This document shows, in pieces, positions 1 to 6,793 of a stretch of 11,057 bases of DNA. The stretch is taken from contig DAOVQB010000150.1 of the NCBI GenBank assembly GCA_030628905.1, positions 1-11,057 of the forward strand, given 5' to 3'. The stretch is from DAOVQB01 sp023128935. Its GTDB lineage: Bacteria > Eisenbacteria > RBG-16-71-46 > CAIMUX01 > WJJG01. How positions within the stretch are numbered: position 1 is the stretch's first letter; every line of letters starts with the position of its first letter. The position numbers were made by a program, and so were the translations under genes. The notes beneath the pieces were generated by a model. It had not been told where the DNA came from. It worked only from the letters and a program-made list of their open reading frames with translations, and made no database searches.

Positions 1-28
1 AACGGGTTTCGTATAGCCAGGACCGTTA

Positions 29-392
29 GTGCGCCGTGAAGCCGGCGAGGAGTTGCGGATGAAAGAGCCGCACAGAGAAGGAGTAGCGCACCGCTCTGAC
101 CCCGAGTCATGCGTCGGCGTGCCGCAAGGACGCAGGCGAAGCGTTGACAGGGGCACACGCAGACCGGGTATTGAGCTGCGAAATCATGAGATTCGGGACG
201 CCGACGTTGTTGACGGAAGCGGAAGACAACACTGGGGATGGCGATATGCGCAAGCCACTACCAGGTCCCGCGCAGTCGAAGACCCCGTGTATGCGTGGAA
301 ACTCCTCGCGCGGAAAAAGGACAGGGGACTGTCGGCGGAGGCCGTGGAGGGAAGGCGATTGACTAGGGGGAACACCGAGCAGACGGCCACCT
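29..392 (+). mobile_element. Group II intron, 5' ribozyme remnant
   Basis: The stretch starts with GTGCG at 29-33, the usual 5' boundary of bacterial group II introns. Conceptual translation gives the peptides often mis-annotated over the intron RNA upstream of the maturase: EGVAHRSDPESCVG in one frame, EALTGAHADRVLSCEI, EDNTGDGDMRKPLPGPAQ and SKTPCMRGN in the next, then AEAVEGRRLTRGNTEQTAT back in the first. The frame hopping shows that an RNA sequence, not a protein, is being recalled. Resemblance stops near 392; no reverse transcriptase or domain V/VI follows, so only the start of the ribozyme survives. Bases 1-28 would be 5' exon. This is recognised from memory of intron-derived translations, not from an alignment or fold. 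A small real protein is unlikely. Confidence 0.7.
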
Positions 393-433
393 GGCTCCTC
401 AGGTTGCAGTAGAGGCTAAAGGAGAGGGTTCCT

Positions 434-2941
434 ATGAGCATACTGAGTTGGACTGTAACTGGTCGTGCAGGCGGGCGCATTGTGACTGGACACGAGCATA
501 GCCCGGGTCTCAACCTCTGTGCGGCAATGGTCCTGGTCGCTCTCCTTGCTCCGACGCCATCTGCGGACGTAACGACAGAGCCTGGGTATGATATTCAGCT
601 ATTTGCAGATCTCCCCCTGGCTCTTCCCTTTCAGATCACGTTGGGAGGCTTCTCTGTATCCGGCGACCTTATCCTGGCCACACGCGAGGCGGTGGGCGAC
701 CAAGCAGACCAAAATATCCTAGCAGTCGACAGGCTCGGCAATTGTCGGCTGATTTCCGCACCACAGCAGTACCCGGAGCCACCTCGCGCTGCTTGGGGCA
801 TACTCCAGCACGAATCCGACCCTGACCTCATGTACGTGATCGATCTCGGCAATACGCCACCTCCATACACAGAGGACGGTCGTCTGTTCACGGTGGACCT
901 GACTACTGGCGAGTTCTCGACCGTCATCCCCGTCTCCGGAGGTCTGCTTGATCCACAAAGTATGGATCGAGATCCACTGACGGGCGACATCTTCATTACC
1001 GACTCAGGGGCATGGGAGACCGATTTTGATGGCGCGGTGTACCGATGGGATGGACTAACGCTGACGGAGGTGGTGTCCGCCGTGGATCCATTCGGAATTC
1101 TCTTTCTAGAGGATGGTACCTACTGGCTCAGTGCCGATCTCCCGGGGATTAGCGGCGTGTTCCACATGTCTGGACCGACTGTACTCGATACAGTTGCAGT
1201 CGGGCTAAGTCATTCCCTGCTTGCTTACCTGAGTGAATCTGGAGCTATGCCAGAAGGCCTCTACGCGGGGATCGGCGCCTGGCCCGGGGCTTCGGACATC
1301 TACTGGCTTCCTGACGAGGACGGCAATTTCGTGGCGGACTCAATCATCGTGGTCGCGCACTCGACCGGAAAAGGTCACACGTTTGATTCCGATGGTCGAC
1401 TTATCGTCGTAGATGATGACAATGACGCGCTTATGACAATATCGCGCGTGCCCGCATACGAAATCCTCTCCGCCACATTCGACCAATCCATATATCAGAA
1501 CGGTATCGATACGGCGCATCTCACTGTTGTGACGAGAAGCAATTGGGGAAGTTCTCAGAACCTGGAACTGACCGCCAGCTTGGTATCTAATCTGGGCGAC
1601 GAATTCGATCTAGGGACGTCCTCCTTCGAGCTCACTCCTGGCGATCAGCACACAGCCCTTTATGACTGGGATGTGCCCAATGCGATTCATCCTTGGGATT
1701 TCGATCTCCATCTATCCCTTGTTGACCAGGGAGTTACCGTTGCCTCCTTGGATGTTCCCGCTGCCTTCGGGGGTATGGTTCTAACGCCGGAACAGCTCCA
1801 GCAGTTTGAGGAGGAACTCACCAATTCCGCCTGCCTTCCGCCTGGCGTCGCCTGTTCCTTTTCCATGGTCGCGGCCATTCCCCATGCCGGTGCCCCGGCC
1901 GGCGTTGGATTGTTCGTCGATGCCGGCTGCAAGATGGGAGAAAGGCTTGCGGCTGGGAACTACCTCGGGGCCGGGGTTGCCGGGATCGGTGGTCTGATAG
2001 GTGGCATAGACCTTGTGCTCGATGCCCTTCCTGGACCTGGAACAGTCGCCAGTGCCATCACCGGTGCCGCCGGCACGGCCATCGCCTGCACCGATGATCT
2101 GATTCTTGAGGATCTATATGGCTCCGGGAGAGGACTCGGCGGAAGGCACAATGGGATCGACTCGCTCGCGGCTCACATCCGGACAACCTTCCCAGAGATC
2201 GAGATGGCCTACTCAAGTGAGATCATGGTGCAAGGGGGAGCCAGCCTGCTAGTCGGAGTCAACGACCACTGGACGAATCTGGATAGCCTGGGGCTCACGC
2301 GGACGTTCGTCTTCGGCACCCACGGCGATACGCTGAACTGGGCGCACGTAGGTCCGGAGCCAAGTCCGATTGGCAGCGGTCTACCTAATCCACGCTCCGC
2401 CGTTGACATTGAGTTCCATGCCACACAAGCAGACACCCTGGACGTGGGCTTCCTGTATCGCCACGCATCGGAAGAGGTGTTCTGGATTCGGTACGATCCG
2501 TTCGTGGTGACCGACTCATCGATTGCCTATCTTGCTCTAGCTGACACGCTTTCGTTCTTTCCTTTGTTGCTGGACTTGGATGGTGACGGCGAGATTGATG
2601 AATACAAACTTCCCCTGGGATTCAGCGCCGTGGAAGATGCGAAAGCCGAGCATCGCTCCCCGCCAATCTACGACCTCTCGGCTCATCCAAACCCTGCGGT
2701 TAGCTCGGCAGCAATCGCTTTCGCGGTGTCTCGCGCGCTTTCGGACGTTGAGGTCGTCATATACGACCTGTCGGGACGCGAGGTGGCACGCATGGCGTTG
2801 GGAGACGTCCCACCGGGCCGACAGGAAGTCGTTTGGGAAACTTCTGGGCAGACAGGGCGCATTCCGGCAGGCATCTATCACTATCGGGTAGTTCACTCAC
2901 ACGGGCAGAGCGAAGCGCGAAAGGCGATCCTTCTGCGATAG
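434..2941 (+). CDS. Large exported beta-propeller protein with C-terminal FlgD-like sorting domain
   Basis: An 835-aa protein probably exported and then moved to the cell surface. The ATG at 434 has an AAAGGAG site at 418-424. The N-terminus is long: arginines at 11 and 15, then a hydrophobic run at about 27-40, with likely cleavage after PSA (43-45). An alternative GTG at 482 would leave a more ordinary signal peptide. Residues about 50-340 read as repeated beta-strand units (LFTVDLTTGEF, GDIFITDSG, GRLIVVDDDNDAL) of an NHL/SMP-30-like propeller. Residues 345-447 resemble an Ig-like domain. Residues 505-555 form a glycine-rich hydrophobic stretch (GAGVAGIGGLIGGIDLVLDA) of unknown purpose. 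D714-L-D-G-D-G-E-I-D resembles a calcium loop. Residues 745-835 match the FlgD-like T9SS-type sorting domain (HPNP, YDLSGREV, AGIYHYRV). Substrate and true function are unknown. A cassette-end palindrome follows the stop within 5 bases. Confidence 0.85.
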   Translation: MSILSWTVTGRAGGRIVTGHEHSPGLNLCAAMVLVALLAPTPSADVTTEPGYDIQLFADLPLALPFQITLGGFSVSGDLILATREAVGDQADQNILAVDRLGNCRLISAPQQYPEPPRAAWGILQHESDPDLMYVIDLGNTPPPYTEDGRLFTVDLTTGEFSTVIPVSGGLLDPQSMDRDPLTGDIFITDSGAWETDFDGAVYRWDGLTLTEVVSAVDPFGILFLEDGTYWLSADLPGISGVFHMSGPTVLDTVAVGLSHSLLAYLSESGAMPEGLYAGIGAWPGASDIYWLPDEDGNFVADSIIVVAHSTGKGHTFDSDGRLIVVDDDNDALMTISRVPAYEILSATFDQSIYQNGIDTAHLTVVTRSNWGSSQNLELTASLVSNLGDEFDLGTSSFELTPGDQHTALYDWDVPNAIHPWDFDLHLSLVDQGVTVASLDVPAAFGGMVLTPEQLQQFEEELTNSACLPPGVACSFSMVAAIPHAGAPAGVGLFVDAGCKMGERLAAGNYLGAGVAGIGGLIGGIDLVLDALPGPGTVASAITGAAGTAIACTDDLILEDLYGSGRGLGGRHNGIDSLAAHIRTTFPEIEMAYSSEIMVQGGASLLVGVNDHWTNLDSLGLTRTFVFGTHGDTLNWAHVGPEPSPIGSGLPNPRSAVDIEFHATQADTLDVGFLYRHASEEVFWIRYDPFVVTDSSIAYLALADTLSFFPLLLDLDGDGEIDEYKLPLGFSAVEDAKAEHRSPPIYDLSAHPNPAVSSAAIAFAVSRALSDVEVVIYDLSGREVARMALGDVPPGRQEVVWETSGQTGRIPAGIYHYRVVHSHGQSEARKAILLR

Positions 2942-2945
2942 GGCC

Positions 2946-3073
2946 ATCCAACCCTGCATGCACCAGACGTGTGGCCCGTCCACGGCCCTGGGCGCGGACT
3001 CGGGTGACCCATCCGCGGCTGAGCAAGGCCAGGGCCGCGGCCGGACCACCCGCTGGTGCTGCTTTCGTTCGAA
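2946..3073 (+). repeat. attC-like integron recombination site, copy 1
   Basis: Imperfect palindrome directly after the 835-aa gene. The left outer box ATCCAAC (2946-2952) fits the attC R'' consensus RYYYAAC. The inner left box GCATGCACCAG (2956-2966) faces CTGGTGCTGC (3053-3062) with one extra T on the left. The right core GTT is at 3067-3069, eight bases past CTGGTG, as in copy 3. The following bases (CGAA) do not fit RRRY well. Between the boxes, GTGGCCCGTCCACGGCCCTGG pairs largely with the complementary GC-rich run near 3028-3050. Bases 3017-3062 match 6302-6347 at 42 of 46 positions. Length about 128, inside the usual attC range. It may also act as a transcription stop. Alternative: a plain intergenic palindromic repeat. 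Confidence 0.65.
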
Positions 3074-3221
3074 GGACCAACCCCCTGTCCCCAACACAGT
3101 GGGGGTGATCAACCCTTGCAGGACATAGAATCGCGATACTCCGGAACGTTCACGCATGCTATAGTTGACAACAGAGTGATACAGAGGACAGCAATGGCGC
3201 ACGGCTGCGAGGACTATACTC

Positions 3222-3452
3222 ATGCGAAAGGCAGAGGTGATTGCTACATGCTTAGTTAACTCAAACATCTTCCGAGAGATTCGGGATGCGGAATCGGCAG
3301 TCCAGCATACATTCAGCAACGAGTTTCCCGCACAGGATTACTGGAAGTGGAATGCTGACATAGATGACAAGGCGGCCGAACACATAATCGTGACTGTAGG
3401 TCGCGCTTCCAGAATCAACGTCAAGAGCTTCATCGAAGACCTATGGGATTGA
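3222..3452 (+). CDS. Small orphan protein, 76 aa
   Basis: Unrecognised. ATG at 3222 is preceded by GAGG (3209-3212) about nine bases upstream. The frame is open back to about 3180 with no better start. The protein is soluble-looking and mildly acidic, without signal peptide or membrane segment, and ends in SFIEDLWD; MRKAEVIATCLVNSNIFREI at the start could be a strand followed by a helix. It lies between attC-like copies 1 and 2, in the same putative cassette as the AlbA_2 gene that starts 148 bases downstream. It could be a partner (for example an antitoxin-like or regulatory protein), a decayed gene, or a chance frame. No motif decides between these. Confidence 0.4.
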   Translation: MRKAEVIATCLVNSNIFREIRDAESAVQHTFSNEFPAQDYWKWNADIDDKAAEHIIVTVGRASRINVKSFIEDLWD

Positions 3453-3600
3453 TGGCCATCGGGAGGCAATGTACCGCTTAGCCGAGATCCTCGTTTGCTG
3501 CTAAGAGCGAGGCGCTCCAAGCTCAGAAGAAGTGTGACTGACGCAACACCGGGAATGGACTGGGTGCCGCACGAAGGCCGATCGATAGTGGAGCACCGAT

Positions 3601-4980
3601 ATGGACTCATCCATCCACGAGAAGCGCTTGCAGAAGACGCTGCGACTTAGGCAAGGTTCGCCCAACATCCTGAACAACCGTGAGAATACTACCCTCGAAT
3701 TGAAACTGTCGTTTGGCTTTGGAAGTCTGGCTCGGTATGCCCGCACCATGGCATCCTTCGCCAACAACCGAGGTGGTTTCATTGTCTATGGCGTGGAGCC
3801 CAGGCCACATGTCGTCCGGGGAATTCAACAGCAGAAGTTCGCCGAGATTGAGCCAGCTCGGATCACCCAATTCCTGAACGACTACATCAGCCCAGAGCTG
3901 CAGTGGGAACTTGGCACAATCTCGTTTCATGGAAGGACACTCGGATACCTCTTCACCCACGAATCGACCGACAAGCCGATTGTAGCCGTACGCTCTAGCA
4001 AGAGCGACCTCAAGGAAGGGAATATCTACTACCGCTATCGGGGCCAAAGCAGCACGATACGTTTCCCAGAACTGCGCGCCATCATCGACTCGAGAATCGA
4101 GCGGGAACGACGAGCTTGGATGGAGGCCTTGAACGCAATTACCAGAGTGGGTCCTACGAACATCGGGGTCCTTGATACGGTTCATGGGAAACTCTATGGC
4201 AGTGGCGCACAATTCTTGATAGATGAAGCGCTTCTTCGTGAGATCAAGTTCGTCAAGAAGGGGAATCTCTCGGAGGCCGAAGGTTCGCCAACTCTTCGCG
4301 TCGTGGGTGAGGTGAAGCCTGTGTACGGCGCCGAAATTGAACGCCCAGTACGCGTAGGCATATATGAAGAGGACATTTTCACAGCATTCCTTGCTGCAAG
4401 ACCTTTGGATGCGGGAGAGGCCAGGAGCTATCTGCGGGCGACTGCTTACCTGATCTCGGCCTATTCACCGATTCACTACTTCGCTCGCCTTGCTGATCTA
4501 ACGGTCGAAGAGGCAGCCACAATCATCAAAGAGGCACGGTCACCCTTTAAAAAGACTCAAAGCCAATTGGTAAAGCGGATCATGGGGCAGACAAGAATCC
4601 CTCGCTGTGGTGTGGTTGATCCTGATCCTCCTCGAATTGGAAGCATTACAAAGGACGGACTCAAGAAGCGGCTTTCTTCAGCACGCCTGGCGGCGGACAA
4701 GCGTACTCTTCTCTTGGCAGTCATTCAGAAGGCGCCCGAGTTGATAGCAAGCGCATTGAGTGGATTGCCCCTTCTCCGCATTCTCGAAGCCGTGACTCAT
4801 GTATCCCATCGCACACTTGCCAGCAAGCGCGAAGCAATTCTCGAAGTGCTTCTGCGGGCCTACTCAGATCAAGCCACAGCCATGTCGAGCTCGGAGAGAA
4901 CGGCGTTTAGGAAAGCTGTTGCATATTGCGATGAGGTGTTGTTCGGAGGACGTCCAAAGGAAAGACACGAAGACACATAA
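3601..4980 (+). CDS. Schlafen AlbA_2-domain protein with helical C-terminal extension
   Basis: A 459-aa cytoplasmic protein. Residues about 25-165 match the Schlafen AlbA_2 domain: ENTTLELKLS (28-37, E33-L-K35), the hallmark ASFANNRGGFIVYGV (51-65), and a closing NIYYRYRGQSSTIRFPELRA (141-160). Family members bind nucleic acids; some eukaryotic Schlafens cleave tRNA, and bacterial ones often sit in transcription regulators or predicted anti-phage loci. Residues 166-459 are mostly helical and charged and show no known domain that I recognise; the usual C-terminal HATPase or winged-helix parts are not evident. The ATG at 3601 has GGAG at 3590-3593, seven bases upstream. The stop codon overlaps the outer box of attC-like copy 2, so this is probably a cassette gene. 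A defence or stress role is inference from the family and location. Confidence 0.85.
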   Translation: MDSSIHEKRLQKTLRLRQGSPNILNNRENTTLELKLSFGFGSLARYARTMASFANNRGGFIVYGVEPRPHVVRGIQQQKFAEIEPARITQFLNDYISPELQWELGTISFHGRTLGYLFTHESTDKPIVAVRSSKSDLKEGNIYYRYRGQSSTIRFPELRAIIDSRIERERRAWMEALNAITRVGPTNIGVLDTVHGKLYGSGAQFLIDEALLREIKFVKKGNLSEAEGSPTLRVVGEVKPVYGAEIERPVRVGIYEEDIFTAFLAARPLDAGEARSYLRATAYLISAYSPIHYFARLADLTVEEAATIIKEARSPFKKTQSQLVKRIMGQTRIPRCGVVDPDPPRIGSITKDGLKKRLSSARLAADKRTLLLAVIQKAPELIASALSGLPLLRILEAVTHVSHRTLASKREAILEVLLRAYSDQATAMSSSERTAFRKAVAYCDEVLFGGRPKERHEDT

Positions 4981-5101
4981 CACTGCATTCACCAGACGTG
5001 CGGCCAGTCCGCGGCCGTGGACGCGGGTGCCGCTGCCGTCACGCTGCGGGGCCAGGACCGCGGCCGGACTACCCGCTGGTGATGCTCACATTGAGTTTGT
5101 A
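4975..5101 (+). repeat. attC-like integron recombination site, copy 2
   Basis: The outer left box ACATAAC (4975-4981, six of seven to RYYYAAC) contains the stop codon of the AlbA_2 gene. The inner left box GCATTCACCAG (4985-4995) faces CTGGTGATGC (5076-5085) with one extra T on the left. The central arms are GC-rich and partly complementary. At the position of GTT in copies 1 and 3 (5090-5092) the sequence is ATT; a GTT occurs five bases later at 5095. The right core is therefore degenerate, shifted, or displaced by an insertion (see the inverted repeat at 5093-5211). This is the most divergent copy. Confidence 0.55.
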
Positions 5102-5211
5102 GAATAAGTCAAGGCGACCAACGTGGAAGGGCATGTTTTGCATTCGGAGGCCGCCTCCCCGAGCGAAAAGGGTCATTCCTGAAACCCCACTACGGGTTAT
5201 TCTACAGACTC
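5093..5211. repeat. 15-bp inverted repeat bracketing an ~89-bp spacer
   Basis: GAGTTTGTAGAATAA (5093-5107) and TTATTCTACAGACTC (5197-5211) are inverted copies matching at 14 of 15 positions. They enclose about 89 bases with no recognisable gene. The left copy overlaps the right end of attC-like copy 2, and GTTGGCC (5212-5218) starts immediately after the right copy. It could be a tiny non-autonomous insertion (MITE-like), a stem-loop, or an operator pair ahead of the gene at 5303. No target-site duplication is clear. Confidence 0.45.
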
Positions 5212-5302
5212 GTTGGCCGACAGGGCAGCTGCGGTGCTTGGCAGTACCAAGGCAACAGCGTCTGCTCGCGAATGGCTACTACCTAAATGAGGGGAGGTTG
5301 AA

Positions 5303-6145
5303 GTGAAGGCGCTTATCGTACTTGCTGCGATGCTGGCCCTTTCGATAGTGGTCGCGTCGACAGGTCTCGCTGAGGTTACGTGCACGAAGTTCGACGTAGT
5401 CCTTGAGATCAAGGACGGAACGGTTGTGTTGCGCGTCGAATCCGACCTTCCCCACGACACTCGCGTCATCATAGCGGTCAGAAGAGGATACAAGGAAAGG
5501 AACAATGCGGGCGACTACTCTCTCGACTACTTCTCAGCCATCAACGAACGCCTGGGTGCCTGGCGGAGTGCCCAGGAGATTCCTATTCATCATAATGAAT
5601 GGAGACAAGCTCTACAGGAGAAGATCGACGAACTGGCGGCACTGAACATATGGGAAGGGCTGGACACGATCAGTGATTCCGTAGTCATTGGGGTTTCCGT
5701 GCCTCCGTATCGCCAACCCAATCCCGCCTTTGGGCCGAAGAATCAGAGTCTTACTGGGGATATGGTGCTCGTACGGAAGACCCTCGGTGGGGAAACGCGA
5801 AGCATCGAGTGGAAGACCACCGTCCTCTGGCCACTTGACGGTCGGCCACCCAAAGCCACGCGCGTGGCTCTGGAGAATCTCATGGTAGGTGGAAAGTACA
5901 TCGTGGAGACTGTCCAGGGCAACATCCCGCTGATGTCTGAACCCGCACCAAAGGATGTATCAGGCGCTCTGACAAAAGCTCGCGCGCTTCAGGGTACGTT
6001 CAGCATGGAGATACGAGACACCAGGGAGATTGACAGCAGGGTCTGGTTTCGCATACAGGCATACCATCTAAGCGGCGAAGCCCTTGCGTCGGGCTGGATC
6101 AGCAGCCTTGCACTCATTGGTCATAAGCTATCGGATGCCCAGTAG
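5303..6145 (+). CDS. Exported orphan protein, 280 aa
   Basis: Unrecognised. GTG start at 5303 with a strong GGGGAGG site at 5291-5297, five bases upstream. The N-terminus MKALIVLAAMLALSIVVAS plus TGLA is a clear Sec signal peptide, cleaved probably after TGLA (about residue 23). The mature part starts with alternating strands (FDVVLEIKDGTVVLRVESDL, about 30-49), reminiscent of a small beta-sandwich. A mixed middle (RQALQEKIDELAALNIWEGL, about 101-120) follows, then more strands (FSMEIRDTREIDSRVWFRIQ). There is no lipobox, no further membrane segment and no C-terminal sorting domain, so a periplasmic location is likely. It lies alone between attC-like copies 2 and 3, as a single-gene cassette would. 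Confidence 0.75.
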   Translation: MKALIVLAAMLALSIVVASTGLAEVTCTKFDVVLEIKDGTVVLRVESDLPHDTRVIIAVRRGYKERNNAGDYSLDYFSAINERLGAWRSAQEIPIHHNEWRQALQEKIDELAALNIWEGLDTISDSVVIGVSVPPYRQPNPAFGPKNQSLTGDMVLVRKTLGGETRSIEWKTTVLWPLDGRPPKATRVALENLMVGGKYIVETVQGNIPLMSEPAPKDVSGALTKARALQGTFSMEIRDTREIDSRVWFRIQAYHLSGEALASGWISSLALIGHKLSDAQ

Positions 6146-6262
6146 CAGGCTCAACAGCGGAACTAAGGCGATCCGGCACAGCCGAATGGGGTTGGCCTCA
6201 TATCATCGCACTGACGAAGGACATGATCCCTCCCCTAAATTGGCGAGTGACAAGGATAATTC

Positions 6263-6358
6263 GGCCAACCATCGCATGCACCATACGGGTGGTCCACCCC
6301 CGGCTCTGCAAGGCCAGGGCCGGGGCCGGACCACCCGCTGGTGATGCCGGCGTTGATG
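6263..6358 (+). repeat. attC-like integron recombination site, copy 3
   Basis: The most compact copy, about 96 bases. Left outer box GGCCAAC (6263-6269, six of seven to RYYYAAC). Left inner box GCATGCACC (6274-6282) faces GGTGATGC (6340-6347) with one extra G on the left. Right core GTT is at 6352-6354, followed by GATG. Between the boxes GGTGGTCC (6289-6296) pairs exactly with GGACCACC (6327-6334), extended by CCCCGGC against GCCGGGGC, giving a long stem with a short loop at the TGCAAGGCCA region. The stop of the exported orphan lies 117 bases upstream, and nothing recognisable lies between. Confidence 0.65.
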
Positions 6359-6436
6359 AATCCGTAGAAAAACCATTCCCTCGCCACCCGCTTCGGAATA
6401 TGGTCGCCTTATCACTCACCTGTACAAGGAGACCCC

Positions 6437-6772
6437 ATGGCCCGCTTCAAATCCTACTCTTAGCATCAGAAGCTCATGATCCCCATTGATCTGAGCGAGC
6501 AGCTTCAGCCCGGCACCTTCGAGTTCGCGCTCAACCAGATCGTCGATGAACTGGACCTCTCCGTCTTCCTTCACCGCTTCCACAACAACCATCCCGGCGC
6601 ACCCGCCTATGACCCCGCCATCCTGCTCAAGATCATCCTCTTCGCATACTCCCCCGGCATCACCTCCTCGCGACTGATCGCCCGCGCCTGCCGCGAGAAT
6701 GTCGTCTTTATAGCCCTGGCCGCCGACAGCCATCCTCACTTCACCACCATCGCCAGTTTCATCCACTCATGA
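6437..6772 (+). pseudogene. IS1182-type transposase, N-terminal fragment with early stop
   Basis: Reading from ATG 6437 (AAGGAG at 6426-6431) gives MARFKSYS, then TAG at 6461-6463 where the family has a glutamine codon (CAG), then HQKLMIPIDLSEQLQPGTFE onward. The rest, including VDELDLSVFLHRFHNNHPGA, AYDPAILLKIILFAYSPGI and TSSRLIARACRENVVFIALA, is the N-terminal transposase domain (DUF772 type) of IS1182-like elements. Homology ends at TTIASF near 6765, where a stop (6770-6772) follows; the catalytic DDE domain is missing. The element is thus inactive twice over: a nonsense mutation and loss of roughly two thirds of the gene. A re-start at ATG 6476 leaves a 98-aa frame that is unlikely to do anything alone. 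I could not place the insertion-sequence ends. Confidence 0.8.
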
Positions 6773-6793
6773 ATAAAATCTCCGGAGGTTGCG

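Noticed and set aside
29..412. Open frame of 127 codons (and an overlapping 72-codon frame) as protein genes
   Set aside because: The peptide similarity hops between frames and matches translations of group II intron RNA, so the stretch is ribozyme sequence.
3079..3106. Hairpin CCCCCTGT / ACAGTGGGGG as a terminator
   Set aside because: A stem with one bulge can form, but no T-run follows and it lies after the attC-like palindrome; significance unclear.
3116..3165. Promoter before the 76-aa ORF (TTGCAG, GATACT, TATAGT)
   Set aside because: Spacing between possible -35 and -10 boxes is 13 or otherwise wrong; no pair is convincing.
3607..4212. - strand open frame of 201 codons
   Set aside because: Antisense to the AlbA_2 domain; no recognisable content.
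5102..5302. Small ORFs between attC-like copy 2 and the exported orphan
   Set aside because: Only frames under 20 codons without clear starts; nothing supportable besides the inverted repeat.
2946..6358. The three palindromes as ordinary terminators or REP elements
   Set aside because: They could stop transcription, but the shared AAC/GTT ends, one-base asymmetry and fixed orientation after genes fit attC better. Kept as the alternative explanation.
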